Positions 38,931-52,973 of a DNA stretch of 64,000 bases are shown here, piece after piece. Position 1 is the first letter of the stretch. The number at the start of each line of letters is the position of its first letter. This stretch comes from Struthidea cinerea (taxonomy: Eukaryota; Chordata; Aves; Passeriformes; Corcoracidae): positions 3,734,075 to 3,798,074 of the forward strand of contig VZTI01002652.1 in NCBI GenBank assembly GCA_013397865.1. The letters are read 5' to 3'. The notes under the pieces are model-generated. The model saw only the letters and a list, made by a program, of their open reading frames with translations. It was not told where the DNA came from and searched no databases. The position numbers and the translations under genes were made by a program.

Positions 38931-41900
38931 TTGTTACTAGATAGCAACTAATCCTTACTATTAAAACTGCATTTTCTTTTTTAAAATGCTATAATGCATG
39001 ACCCAACGACCAGTTCTAACAAATAAGGTTCCAAACTGCAGAGGCATTGCTTAATACAGAAATAAATGCATTTGTGACACACCACAGAGCTCAGAAATAA
39101 TAAGTTGGCAATATATCACAGTCTGTGCACAGCAACTCACAACAACTCATTATTTTGTTCTACAAGCTCTCTATTTTAAAGCAGATTTATTATTGCATTC
39201 TAGCAGAGGTTAAGATTACTTTCAAATACATTTCCTCTACCTTACTAAACACTGGTTCCAGAGCTTTTTACTTTCCAATGACCATAGCTGCGCCCACTGC
39301 TTCAAATACAGTTATTCAACAAAAAGGATGCCAACAAGAGGTTATGGAAACACTGGAAGAAAACAAACTGTTCAAATGAGACTAATGAAGCCTTTCCACT
39401 TTCACATATATCCAAATCTTCAGCCTCACACAAGCATTGTATGTTATCTATATTAATCCATCAATACCTTCACAACTCAAACTATTGTACAGAGGAAAGT
39501 CAGGTAGACGTTAGTCTTGCACATAATATACAAAATCATGGTAAACAACAGTCCCTGAACATCAAGCCAAGAGCCTGAAATATTAACTTGCCCCAGAGAA
39601 TAAAACCTCATCATGATCAGTGAATCAAACTGCACAAAGGACAGTTTTATATATATAGGGGGAAGGCCTATATTTCATTTAAGGTATGGTGCTAAACCAT
39701 CAGAGGAGAAATGGGGGTTCTAGGGTAACTCGTATAGAAAATAATTCTGTTTTCTTAGCTACACAACTTGCTGTTTATTCTTTTCCCCCATCACCCAATT
39801 ACTCTGGATGGCCAAAGGCTGGCTCAGAGAGCTGTGCACAAAAGCAGCTCTTTCTAGGCAAGAGTGCACCCATACTCAGCTTTCAAAAGCAAAAGACTTC
39901 AAACACAAGGTCCCTTTTCCAGCCTGGGAATCAGAGCAGCACAGAACTTTGTGTACACCTACCACACTGTTAGGCAGGAGCACTGAGAGACACAAACAAT
40001 GAAACCAAAAGTGGCATCAATCCTCCCCAGAAGAGTGTCGTATTCACAAGTAACATTAGAGTGCCCCTCTCATTATCCAGGTAAGCATATTACCAAGAGA
40101 AAGTCTGTTCTGTTCTCTGGCACAGGGATGTACAAGGAAAAAGCTTCAGAAATAGTTGAAGTCATTTATATGGTAAGAGAATAACTCATCACATTCCTAA
40201 CTCTAACCCATGCTTAACATTTTAGTATTTGTACATATTCCTTCTCAAGTACAATTCACTGATCAAGTATTCTAAACAGACTTCATGTATTTGTTTCTTA
40301 TAGGTGACAGTTCTGTCCTCGAACAAGCAACATTAACAATACATTAAGATATGCATCACCTCAAATAAAAATAAAACTAATTATTAAAAATAATTGTAGA
40401 GTACAGGTACCTAATTAATTTAAAAACAAAATACGGGTGATCCTGAAAACCTAAGCTAGAGACTGTCACACTAAATCATTTAAGTATAAGTATCATATTT
40501 CAAGGCCAGCAACCAAGATCCTCGACTCAGCTGAGCTAAGATGGCATTTTCATCTGAAAATTTAATCCACTTAGAGCTTCCGTATTTGTTATTTTTTCAA
40601 TGTATTTTAAACCATAAATAACCTCCCCTAGTCCCTTTGTTTTCTGTAAATTTTTATTTCAACATCACTGTTGTAGTTTTTGTTCTCCAAAGTAAAAGAT
40701 TTTGAAACAAAAATTCTTTTACAAGTTGTACATACAAACATAATTATATAATAATAAAATAGGTTACAGATTAAAAATCCTGGCCTGTCAGAAATCTCAT
40801 ATGTTTGGCTGCAGACAGAAAATAATCCAAAATATAATTCAGCAATTATTTCAGTCATCTATAAGATCTTAATGAAGCTCAGTAAGTTTGGATACCTTTA
40901 AAATTGGCAGAGGCAAACATCTGCATTAGGAAGCTGCGTGGACCAGAAGGAAGACTGATGGAGCTGCCTGTAAGAGCACCAAAGCCTTTCCAAGGAGGGT
41001 TATTTTGGAAAGCACCGGGCTGGTACTGCAGCAGCACATTACCACTGCAGCACGAGACACGTACACTCCTGCACTGCATGTTTCTGCTTACTTTCTTCCA
41101 ATGGAACAAAACCTTGGTAGAGCCTGGTCTTTGCTCAAATATGGACCAAAGCAGAGCACATGGGGAAAATCGGAACGCTTGCCTCAAAAGTACAGTCCTG
41201 ATATCACCAAAATTGTTTATAAATATGGACGCACCCAGAAAGAACAACTGAGCACAGCAAGGAGCCACACACTGTGCCTGCACCCTTAGGCATCCCAGCT
41301 GCCAGTCTAGAAAGAAAATTAACCTTCAAATAACAAGAAATCACTGCCCAAGTTCCACTTTAGTTTTAACAAACAAAGTAACTATAAATTCAGTTTTACT
41401 ACAAAAGTTGCATACACAGGACAAACGAGTCCTTGAAGCAATCTCTTGCTACTAATTTAAGAATTAAAAAATCCAAGCTGAAATTTTAAAATAACCTTCA
41501 TTGCCTTAAGCTCTGCATCTAAATTAAAAGGTGACCTGATTATAAGCAGCAATGACCTCCCAACAACTGATGGGAGCAGCAGATGCAAGTCCCTTCTGAG
41601 AAAATGCCTACATTGAGCATAGGAGGGCTTGCAGAGGCATACTCTGACCAGTCCAGCCCGGGAAAGAACCTGTCCGTGCATCCAGAGACAGAACCGTGCC
41701 AGCCCTCAGAAGTATGCCTGTTCCTAACAGAAATCCCAGCCCCCATCCTCCTGGGATTTGGAGACCTGAACATTTGGCAAAGCAAATCACTTGTGTTTGA
41801 AAAGCTTTGTTTAGTCTCTTCCAGAGTTTTTAAAAAGAAAACATTGGTGGCAAACATGCACTGAAGTTTTAAAGTATGCCCATTTTTCACACACTAATAC

Positions 41901-42235
41901 AGCTTTTACCATGAATGAGCACATCTTGTGGTGTATATATTTGTTCAAAAACTAAAAAGGTTGCTACATGCAAGGAAAGTTTCCATTGTTTTGAAAACTT
42001 AGATTCTTCCTTTCTTCTTTGAAGTTCAGGTTGGAAAAACACACCTTTGAAAATCTCCACTGAAATGTCCTGTTTCTAGAATATAGAGAACAAGTACAAT
42101 TCTGCATTGAGTCAGTGTTAAGAATCTCACCATGAATGAGGTTTATCTTGTACAAGCTAACCTTTCTTCAGACGGCTATCTGAATGTTTTAAACTTTTAT
42201 GAAAGAAACATGTACGTACACATTAAATTGTAATA

Positions 42236-42320
42236 GGAAAAAAAACCCAAAACAACAACAAAACAACCCAAAACAAACCAACCAACCAAAAACCACCAAA
42301 ACCCCCACGAACCAAAAAAC
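42236..42320. repeat. A/C-rich low-complexity tract
   Basis: About 85 bases are almost entirely A and C on the plus strand, with irregular AAC and AACC units such as ACCAACCAACC. The 75-residue open frame through it (42199-42426) is a composition artefact rich in Lys, Gln, Asn, Pro and Thr. Confidence 0.92.
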
Positions 42321-45300
42321 TTTCTTCTTATTCTCTAAACTTCATAGTCACTCAAATTTATGCAAGCACACATCTGTCAAGTGTTTTTTCTTTCAAAAAG
42401 AGCTTACTGCTGCAGACAGACTGTGAAGAGTTCTGGGTGGTACTTATTCTCACCCACCAGGAGTCAGATATGAAACAGGGCCATTTCATTCCTCAGGTTT
42501 ACACATAGCTCAGTAACATTATCATGTAACAGAAGCAGCTACTTGAGACTACAGTCAGTGAGCTGAGAATAAAGAGAAGTTACATAATGATTAAATTCTG
42601 TGAAACCAAAAAGTAATTTAGAGTAATTGTTATAGGTAGGATTGTGAAGTATTTAGAAGTTGGTTTAAGAGCAAAAACAAGAATATGTGTTCATTAAAAA
42701 GCAGAAAGATTGGGAATCATCATATGGAGAAAATACACCCGATCAATCCTGCAAGCTCCCAGTTCTGTATAACCCAAATACACAGCATGGTGTACGCCAG
42801 GGCACAGCAGCAGCTGATACATAACAATATCCACGAATTAAAATGTCCCATACAAAAATGGCATGATTCTGTCAATCACACTGGAGTGACACACACATTG
42901 CAAAGGTTGTCACTGTATTTACGCAGTGAGGATTAGACCCAATTAAAAACTGAAAGGTGAGAAAGGGAAAACAAGAAAAACAGGAAACACAGAAGAGCAT
43001 CCATATATCCAGCTGAAATGATCCAGAAAAATGTTAAGTCTGTAAAGGAATTGTATGCCATATCAGTCTTTTTCTCGCAAAAATAAGTTCTGATTCAAAC
43101 CAGATATACTCATTTTTATTCTGATCAAAATCAGAAGAGGAAGCAATGTGAAGTATAAGATCTTTTCAGGTATTTGATGTAAGCTGTTACCAGACTAAAC
43201 AGGGTTGTCCCTACATCACATTTCCTCCCCAGTACACAGAACTGATCTATCTCAATGGCTTCTGCAAACAATACTGGAGCAAGAATAAGTTAGTGATTTA
43301 TGACACCACATTAAAATTCTGAAGTGTCATGAGATACCCTGTTAGGATTTCTGAAAACACATCTTCTCAGCCCCTTGCAGCTGGCAAAGAAATCTAAGTG
43401 TGGATATCCTTTGTACTTGAAGCTCAAGGCAATTAGCCTTTCAATTTGGCTGGCTAATTTACTTTTAAACAGAGTTGTTCTTTCAGAGGAGCTACAAAGA
43501 AGTATTATATATAGTGCAGTGCTGTAGGTGAGAATGTTTAAATCTTTACTCAAAGGAAATAAGCTTTGGTTATCCTAATAAATTAGTGATGGTTACACGA
43601 TGCATTCTTTTCCTGAGTGCTGGTCTAAACTTTTGCAATGCCCATTCCTAATTAGTTGATACTTCAAAGAACCACTATGCTGGAAATGTAATTAGACTGC
43701 CTTTCCTCTGGATCTATGCCAGGTAAGCAAAAAAGAAAACGTATTTTAACAACTTACATATGGGCAAAGAGAATTTTCTCCTTTAGCCTTTGGAAATAAT
43801 CAAATGAGTACGGAAGACACAGGAACAAATACCAAAATTAACTGGCTTTCTATATTGTTACATTTCCAAAAAGGTTCATTCAGACAGTTGGGAGAAGAGG
43901 GGGGAAGCGAGAGACCCAGAACCCAGCCTTGTGTTATACTCCTCTTAAGCATCTCCTGTGGAGAAAAACTATCTCTGCAATGCTATGAACTAGTGAAGTC
44001 TGCGTGCATGCCTTAAGAGCTGTGGTCTTGCAGCGGAGCAAGTATGATTCCCTAGTTCCTCATCTCTACCATAAAACATTTACACACACCTCCCAAAAGT
44101 AAAAAAAAACCAAAACACACAAACTAACTTTGAATACCTCCAGAGCATTATTTAAAAGAAACTCACTTTAACTGTTTTTTACAAGTCTTATGACCCTTCT
44201 TATATTTTTAGACAATATTTCCCAAACACAGATAAACTACCAGGAGGCATATGGTTTGCACCATCTGGGCAACAAGTTCTTTTGGGATACTGTGGTGAAC
44301 AGCATATGCATAGTGCCTTGTGCGCAGTATCCTACAGAGTTAAAAAAAGCACTAGAGATTATTTTGAAGCCAACCTTGAAAAATCCCCCATATGTTTAAG
44401 GGGCCTGTTTTGTTTCAGAAGATGTGTTCCTCTTTCTTTCAGTACGAACCAAAACAGAGAACTGCCATGTTTAATCTTCATCTTGTTCTGAAATTCCTCA
44501 AAGAGGCATCATATTCTGCAACATCTCCACCTGTCAAACTATTTATTACCCATCCATACATATCTGATCAACTCTTGGTTATGGCTTTCATCTCTGCTTA
44601 CAAAATACATGGAACGTCTTTATTCAAAGTTACAGTAAAAATTGGATGGTTCAGAAAAGTAAACACATTTTTATTTCTTAGGACAGATAAAGAATAATCA
44701 ATTAGTCACAGTACACTGTCTAAACTGGGCTAAGTAATTTTTTAGCTTTAATTTTGATGCTAGTTTATCAATACAAAGAAGAATAGAAGCTCAGCTTGCT
44801 ATTACTGTGCATGAAAAGTTTTGAATGGTGTAGTATGACAAATGGCTGACAGCCTCTTCACTAACACATTTTATAGCATTTAACATTTGAAGGAGATTCT
44901 CTTCAAACTACAAAAGCAGATGGTTATTTCACAACACAAACATTAGCTGTTCAGCACAAGGTAATTCAGAAAACTGGAAACATTCAAGTAGCTAGTATTT
45001 TGCTTTGCTTTACCAGCCTTGCAATTTTCCACGTTAAGGAAACCTAAAATTAGACCTACTGCACTAGACCATGAGCTCAGCTAAATTGGAGTAAATAAAA
45101 TCACTCGCAACTTAGGTTATCACAGCCTGCTGTTGCATGTGCCAATATCTGTAGTTAGCTCTAATTATAAGGTTGATCCTTTCCTCTGCAGCACCCATAC
45201 TTAGAGATTTTTGGCACTCTTAGCATTAACAAGAATACAAGAATGTATTTACACATCAATTTATTTGCCAAACAGATATATCCTCACCTGACACAACACA

Positions 45301-46014
45301 TCAGACTGCTGCCAAGCAGGGTAACCAAGTTTGGAGTCCAGACAGCTACCCTGGATTATGCTTCAAGACAAACAGATAGTTTTACAGAATTATCATAATA
45401 CAATTTTGCTTGATGAACCATTTGACGAGTTGGTGCCTCCTACTCAGCAGCCTGTCATTAAGCCACTACTTACCTTCAGCTAACTTGCACTCTAAGCAAT
45501 CTTAGCTAATTACAGAAGAATATTTAGATGCCCAAAGTGTCCAACACATGGTTTAGATATAATTTTAAACATTTGTCCTCCCCTACTACATGCAGAAACC
45601 TACCAGAGAGAACAGACCTTCCAGGAAAACGGCTACTCAGCTCCCTTAGCTTTCCCTATAACAAGTCTGTTGAACAAATTCATACAAAAATCCCAGCATC
45701 CACACTGCTATCCCTGGTATGATATCTGCAACATATTCAATCACGTAGTCCAGTCTGTGTTTTAGTGTCATCATTAAACAAAGAGTCCATTTCATACCAG
45801 CCATCACTGATTGTCTGTATCTGATCATATTTACATTCTATTTCATCCAGGAACTCTAGTTTCCTGCTAAAGACCTAAATCCCAAATATGCCATATTTCT
45901 AAAGCAACACCCAGGAAGAAGAAAAAAACCAAACCACAAAAATAGAGAGACTTAAATTAGATTTTTGGACATGGGCAGCATTAAAACATGTCCAAATGTC
46001 AGACAGACAGGGGG

Positions 46015-46050
46015 AAAAAAAAAAAAAAAGGAAAAGAGAAAAAAAAAAAG
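46015..46050. repeat. A-rich tract
   Basis: Two A runs of about ten to fifteen bases are separated by a short purine stretch (GGAAAAGAG). It is simple purine-rich sequence with no element recognised beside it. Confidence 0.9.
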
Positions 46051-47714
46051 GAGTTTAAAAAATAGATAGGATACTTTTAATTGGTTGAACATGAAAATTA
46101 CAAGTTATTTTAACAGCAAATCCTCCAAGTTTTAAAAAGCTGTATTTTTCTAAGTAGAAATTAGCAAAGTGAGTTTTCTTGCGTATATTTTCAATTTTGC
46201 CCATTTTCACAATCTGCTTTCTTGAGACCAGAGAACTTTCTTATCAATTATGAATTTAAAAAATAAATTGAATAATACCACCTCTAAGATAATTTTCTAA
46301 GACTACTTCCTAAATCTCTAGACTTCAACAAAGTTGCTAGATTGGGAATTTACTTGTAACTTTCAAAGTATTGGATTCATGTACTATTTAAATCAAAGGA
46401 CTCCTTGTATTTTTCCCTACAAAACCACTGAATAACACAACATTAATTAGATGTATCTCCATCAGATTTTTGTCTTGGAAGAGCTGAAGGCAAACCCATA
46501 AAGGGAAAATCCTGTAGAGGATATAGTTTGAACCTGCCTTCAACAATAAAAGGACCACAGAAAATTGTTGTGTTTTTTTTAAAGAACAAATTACTTTTTA
46601 TACATTTAAGAAGCTTAAGATAACTTAAAGCCAACTGCAAAACAAATGGGTTTTAACTAATTGGGCAACTGATTCAAGGTATAAGGTACTTCTAGTGAAG
46701 CATCTATTTTATTTATAAAAATAATTGTTCATGGCATGAACTTGCACAAATAAAGATCAAAACCTACTGACATAATCTGAGGTTCCTACAGGTTATCTGT
46801 ACCTGGCTGTTACTTTACTTTGCTTTAGCATAATCACATTTGAAGAGTAAACCAATCTTTGGTCTCGGGAAGTAAAAATAATTTCTACCTTCTTAAAAAT
46901 ATCAAGAACTCATCTCAGCATAAAAGGAAGCCATGACAGAAAAGATGGCTGTCTTGTTCTTAAGTCTGACAATGCTAGGAGCTGAATATAAGTTGTACTG
47001 GAAACCATTAATACAGGATAAAGCCTGGTAATGCTGTGAAATGCTTGGACACAAAACAAGAACTTTGAAGATTGTGTGAAAAGAATAGCTCAGCATGAAC
47101 AAAGAACATTCCACATTCAGAAAAAGATGTGAGATTGAGATCTATCAGCTTGATTGGAAGCACTAAGAATACAAAGAACAGAAAACTGCAAGCATGATCA
47201 GTGGCAGTGAATGTCAATCCTAAAGTGCTCCTAAAAAGATGGTCCCAGATTAGTCATCAATCATAAGATGCTGTCATTGTCTATGCAAACAACTGCTTCT
47301 CTTTTGAGAATATCGAAACCAATGTTGCCTTATACCATAAAGGACATCACACCTACTTTGTCTTATTAATTACTTAAGATTGATGATCAAGTTATAAGAA
47401 TATTATCCAGCTGATAGTGACAGACCATACAGTGCTCACCTGGTTTGAAGCCACCTGCAGGAAGGCCTGAATCTAACCCTTCACGTGCCCTTTTCTGTTT
47501 AAAGGAACCACAGCTAAGCATATTTTGTGCCGGTACTGAACTCGGAGAGATGCCTAGTGAAGTCAAAGACACAGCCACTCCCTAATTCCTCCTTCTCATG
47601 CACAGACCTCTCCTAAACTCGAGCTGCAAGTAACCTCAGGCTTCAATTGACTGTTGCTTGCAAAATCCATTCTGAATACCTGTCTTATTCCACATTAAAA
47701 TACACACTTCCATT

Positions 47715-47717
<3 letters not shown>

Positions 47718-47779
<62 letters not shown>
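47718..47779. repeat. 62-base pure poly-A tract
   Basis: This is an uninterrupted run of A, by far the longest homopolymer in the window. Neither flank resembles CR1, and CR1 does not normally end in poly-A. No gene-like sequence was recognised on the left that would make it a processed pseudogene tail, although ACATTAAAATACACAC lies just before it. The exact length is likely unreliable in any assembly. Confidence 0.97.
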
Positions 47780-47780
<1 letters not shown>

Positions 47781-48399
47781 CCAGCCTTTTGCTAGTTTTG
47801 CTGACATTTCACACCCTGATCCACAAACAGGACATGCATGTGCTTCCATGCTGTAAATAATCCACTCTGCTCTCCCCTCAACTAAAAGAGCCATGAGAAT
47901 GAGTGCATTTGCCCATACAAATTTGGCAGACTCTCCTCATTTTTGTGCTTTCCAGACAGTGCAACCATATTATTGCTTTAATCTAATATGGGTTTTATAA
48001 ACTTTTGGACCTAACTAACTTTTACATTTTAATTTTGAGCTGAATGGTAGTACCTGAATTAAGAATTCATGTAGCAGATTGTTTGCATTTCTTCCCTTTT
48101 ATTATTAATTTGTATAAAATCAGTATACTATTTGCATATCATACTTAACAGTCAAAAACACATGAAGATACTCAAGTAGTATATTGCTCTACCATAAAAC
48201 CCTCACAGCAAAGGTCCATTGGCAATTCCAGCACCACTAAACTGCATAAACTTCTTAAGCCCTGGACTCTCGTAGATATTCTACACCAAGTATTCTGGAG
48301 GCACTGAAAAAAAGAATAGTCCAGTCAGCTATTTGAATCACTAAAGTAGATGTCATTTCATTAAACTGTTGTTTCATAGAGCTCTGCAGACCCCAACAT

Positions 48400-48878
48400 A
48401 AGAGGGGCATGGACCTGCTGGAGAAAGTCCAGAGGAGGGTCACAAAGATAATTAGAAGACTGAAGCACCTCTCCTATGATGAAAGGGAGAGAGTTGAGGT
48501 TGTTCAGCCTGGAGAAGAGAATGTCTCCAGGAAGACCGTAGAGCACGTTTCAGCACCTGAAAAGGCTACGAGAGAGCTGGAGAAGGACTTTTCACAAGGG
48601 TATGGAGTGACAGGACAAGAGGTAATGGCTTCAAACCGAAAGAGGATAGGTCTAGATTACATAATGGAAAGAAACTCTTCACTATGAGGGTGGTGAGACA
48701 CTGGAACAGGTTGCCCAGAGAAGATGCAGATGCCCCATACCTGGGAGTGTTCAAGATCAGGCTGGATGAGGCCCTGAGCAACCTGGCCTCATGTAAAGTG
48801 CCCCTGTCCATGGCAGGGGGTTGGAACTAGTTGGTCTTTAAGGTCCCTTCTACCCCAAACCATTCTTTGATTCTGTGG
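48400..48878 (+). mobile_element. CR1 LINE 3' fragment
   Basis: It starts with the CR1 motif GGCATGGACCTGCTGGAGAA and continues through CTGGAACAGGTTGCCCAGAG. It ends with GGTCTTTAAGGTCCCTTCT and a terminal repeat-like TTCTTTGATTCTGTGG. This is a 5'-truncated plus-strand copy of about 480 bases. A 92-residue open frame inside it (48409-48687) is a decayed CR1 ORF2 remnant, not a host gene. Confidence 0.93.
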
Positions 48879-51800
48879 AACCTATTTCAGCTGGTACACA
48901 GACCAGCTAAGTATGAGTAAAACAGTAACAACACAAACCAAAATGGATGTTGTACGTGCAGTAGGAATCAAATTGCATGACAGATGCAGATTTCTTCCTT
49001 TCCAAAATATATTGATACAACTCAGAGTTTCCTACAACGCCAGCTTTACTGTTTAAAATACTCTACATAAGGAACCTGTCACACGAATGACAAGCAGCCC
49101 TTCCAAAAAGACAGATCTAAGTAACATTTCTCAAAGCACTTATGTTCAGGAAAGAGGCTTAATGCATAGAGCCAGGAACAGAGAAGATGAGGGAAGTGGC
49201 CTATGGATACCCTCATGGACAGACTTCTGTCTTTGCATCTTCCCTGGGGAAAAAGGGAAAATGGGCATAGGGGAGGGCCAGAAGACATGCATTTCTATTC
49301 CTGCATCTGGAACAAAACTATGGGGTGTTTTTTGCAAGCAATTTCATATCTTTTTCTCCAAACTGTCCCCTCCATTTCCACATCAACTCAGAATACACTG
49401 TCAAATCAAGGGCATGTTTCACAGCATGCATTTGTGGTCCTTATCAGCATCAGGTATAATGCAGTATGAGGCATCTAAATATCACTGCTGACACAGTACT
49501 TAAGAGAATAAAATTTTTAGCACAAAAGCAATGACAAAGACTAAAGGTCTGTCAAGATAAGAACCATTCAAGTTTGCTATCAAAATGAACAAATTATGGA
49601 AGAATCAACTTACACCCACCCATATTCCAGAGATGAACCCCAGGCACACAATTCATCTTTTGCTGATTACTGCATAAAGTGAGCTTCTCATGGTGGTGAC
49701 TGCATACCAACTGCCACGTTAATAAGCAGTGTCTTCCTTCAGACATTTACAAACATCAGAATGCTTATTCATGACAGTCCCACATATCATCTGCCATCCC
49801 AGATGGTGACTGGTGGGATGCTGATTTTGTCCTAAGGCAGTTACCACCCACCAAGATAGTATATGCAGGGCTAAATAAAAAGCATGTGCCATCTGCTGTC
49901 AAGTTTAGATGATTTGTTGAGACCTACTAGATTAGTTTATTTTTGATCAGACAGATCGGGAGGCTGTAGCTCTCTAACTGCCCAATAAAATAAGAGTAAG
50001 TTGCACTGTAGAAGACACACAGTAAATCAAGAAGAAGTCAAAATGTTCTGCTGGGTCCACCTACCGACCTGGGAGCAGCTAAGGATTCTCACTGTGATCA
50101 GTGGCAAAAGGCACATATGGTCCACAAGTTCAGAGGGAACCTGAGACCAAGAAGCAATTCTGCAGAACTTACAGTTTTCCTTGGCCTGAAAAAAAATTTT
50201 AGGAATTTCCTTTCTTGCCAACAGGATGTTTTTTCTACCTCCTTTTCTTGCAATCTATATAGTGCTATCATTTTGATAGCTAGTCTCCATCAATTCTTGC
50301 CCAGTTCCAATTTTTTTTCTACCCTCTCCGTAGTCTTCTTATCCTCCTGCTTATGTGCTGTCATATTATATATACACAGAAGAAAGAAAAGACAATTAAA
50401 AAGCAGAGCTAGTACAATATCTTCTGCCTGCTTCACAGTCAGCATAAACTCACGTCATCTGTCATATCCATTTATAGATGGTTAATCGAAAATACAGCCA
50501 TTTGCCCAAAACCAACTATTAGGCACTCAAACTATATAAAATAACTCTATGCATTCTTTTTAAATTATCTAATTAAATTTCTTTTTGTACATCGATAAGA
50601 ATCTAAAGCAAGCAGAGAAAATTGAAAAATGCATCCACGGAAGCATTTTTCCAAGTCTTTTTAAATCACCAGGTACATGAAAACCTTTCACTGAGGCAGG
50701 GAATTAACCCTTGCACAAGTATAAAAGTTACATCACTGTCTGCACGGATGAAAAAAAAAAGCACTGCTTAAGCTCAACCCTTAAGAAGCAAAATTTCAAA
50801 ATACGGACAAATTGCCTTTAAATCATTAACATCAGAAGAACAGGACACAAAGGAGAAAGATCAGGAAGATCTGTACTGCACAGTAATGGCAGAGAGGGGT
50901 TGCAGAGGTCTGCAGGGGCCCTGCACTGTCAGAGCCCCTGGCACTACAGCCCACACGGCTGCACCAGCAGAGATCCTCCAGGAGGCCCAGCAGCAAATGC
51001 TCAAGGAAGATGCCTCCAGCCCAGCACAAGTGCAGCACCTCCTCCAGCATTCATACCATGAAGGGCAGAGGAACAGAATACACCAGTAAACTGCAAATGA
51101 CAGCTCAGCTCCTAAGAAGAAGCACGAACTATAAAGAAAAAAAAAAAAAAAAAGGCAAACTCTGGAAAACTACAGGAAAAGAAAAGGATTTGTCATTCCT
51201 CTCCCCCCACACATGCAGCCAGAGGCAATGAGGGGCAACAAGGTAGATGCTCCATGCTCCTTAAGCATGTTTCCTTGCCCTTCTTTAAATTAGTGTTTGT
51301 ACAACTGTCAGTTGTTTTAAATCATCCCAGACTGCTTCCTCTACTGCAGAGTTCACTAATCCACTGTCCTAGTTTGGACAAATTTGGAGGAAAATATCCT
51401 TTGATAGAAGTCAGGTTGCAACCTAGTGCAGCTCTCTGTAGAACATGTGGCTTTATTAAGTGGCCAGGTAATCATAAATGCATTTAAAATTCAATACCAG
51501 TTATTTAAGACAAAAAGATCTGACATAAAATTATACAAGTCACAATCAGTGTTGTACTGCCATCCTGCATAGAATACAAGGCTGGCATCTGCTCTGGGAT
51601 ATAAACATCATTCCACCTGTCATTTTACAACTATGTATTTGAAGTCTTCACAGAATTTCATGCATACTGCTCCCCTAAAAAGTAAAAAAAGTCATTTTGC
51701 AAAGGGATAAACTTCTGATGACAGCAGTCACACAGAAAATTGGCCATTAATCTCCTCTGAATAAATATAACCCCCAGGAAGATGAAAGTGTGACCAGAAT

Positions 51801-52973
51801 ATATATTTTTTTGCACTAGAAAATGCTGAGGTGCACAACGAGAAGCTTTTACTTAACTTCAACTGAAAATGCTTATCTTTCAGAAGCCCATTTTACTCTC
51901 ATGAGATATTTCTCTCCAGTCATTCACTTTTCAAAGCCCTTTGCAACTTTAAGATTGCAGTAAAGCTGACTTTTATACCTTATTTCAGTAGCTCCGTCCC
52001 TTGCCTGAGCTGTCACATTCCTTGGAGACATTTGGTAGTTTTCAATTTCCTCAACATTTTATTAATAAAGAAATTTTTAAAAACTCATGGTTTTTTTCCA
52101 TGTGCAGACAGTTGACTTCGTAACACAGAACATCCTTGTGATAAACAATTCTTCTATGAAATCCTCCAATTAATGAAGATCTTGCTTTCTCACACTGGCT
52201 TACCTAGCTGATCTGTGCTCAAGTTGTCCTTTGCTGAATAGCTGATAACTGAGAACAATTTCTATTAAAGGCAGTTTTAAACACACTTACTGCCTTAAAA
52301 GACCCAGCAGGTTGAATATGCCTCCTGTGTTGACATCACAAGCATGAGATTTTGAAACATGAAACATTTGGAAAGGTTCACTTTGTAAAATCCAATTTTT
52401 CAATCTGATGTCGCCTTTGCTTATGACACTCCACTCAAAAATTCAGGCCAGCTAGCTCTCAGAATTATATCTTGCAGTATTAGGCATTTTTCTTAAGCCT
52501 GGGTCATGCAGTCATAAAAATCCCCAGGAACACCAGCTTTTTAAATATCCTTCTAATCCTAGAAGAGCTGACTGAAAACATGAACCCTAAAGGCTCAAAA
52601 ACTAGAGGGGAATTAAAGAGAAACCAATTTCAATTTTCTTCTAGGTCTGAGACGATTTTTGAATGTTCAGAGCTGAAAATATTTAGGCAGGAGCATTTAT
52701 GTTCTGTCAGCCATGCACTTGATCAGGGTCTGGACTGCTGCTATGCTTTATCACTGCAAGAAACATTAGACTTAAAAAAACAAAACCCAAACAAAACCAA
52801 ACCTAAATTCCTCATGTACTTCCGCCAGGACAAGCCCTGAACAATCAGGTGTGTATTTGGTCATACAGTCCAGGCACTGAATCTGGCTCAACCCTGGCTG
52901 ATGGTTTAATTTCTCTTTCCCTGCTGGGTGCAGTCCATAAATCCATCAGAAGGCAAGTTGCCACAACCTCCCC
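48879..52973. other. Intron-like sequence between two CR1 copies
   Basis: There is no supported gene. It contains a GC-rich but CpG-poor patch at about 50884-51056, described separately, and short A runs. Confidence 0.75.
51137..51153. repeat. Poly-A run to the right of a GC-rich patch
   Basis: Seventeen A follow, after about 80 bases, a GC-rich, CpG-poor patch at 50884-51056. The pairing could suggest an old retroposed sequence, but no parent was recognised and no target-site duplication is evident by eye. Confidence 0.8.

Larger units (their letters stand above)
38910..48399. other. Intron upstream of the ZNF385-family exon
   Basis: About 9.5 kb hold only simple sequence: the A/C tract at 42.2 kb, the A-rich tract at 46.0 kb and the 62-base poly-A at 47.7 kb. 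Overlapping open frames on both strands at 40.9-41.3 and 41.5-41.9 kb have no recognisable similarity and show no paired splice signals I trust. Confidence 0.75.

Noticed and set aside
40879..41289. Overlapping open frames on both strands (134, 115 and 94 codons)
   Set aside because: None resembles a known protein. Mirror-image open frames on both strands mostly reflect local composition.
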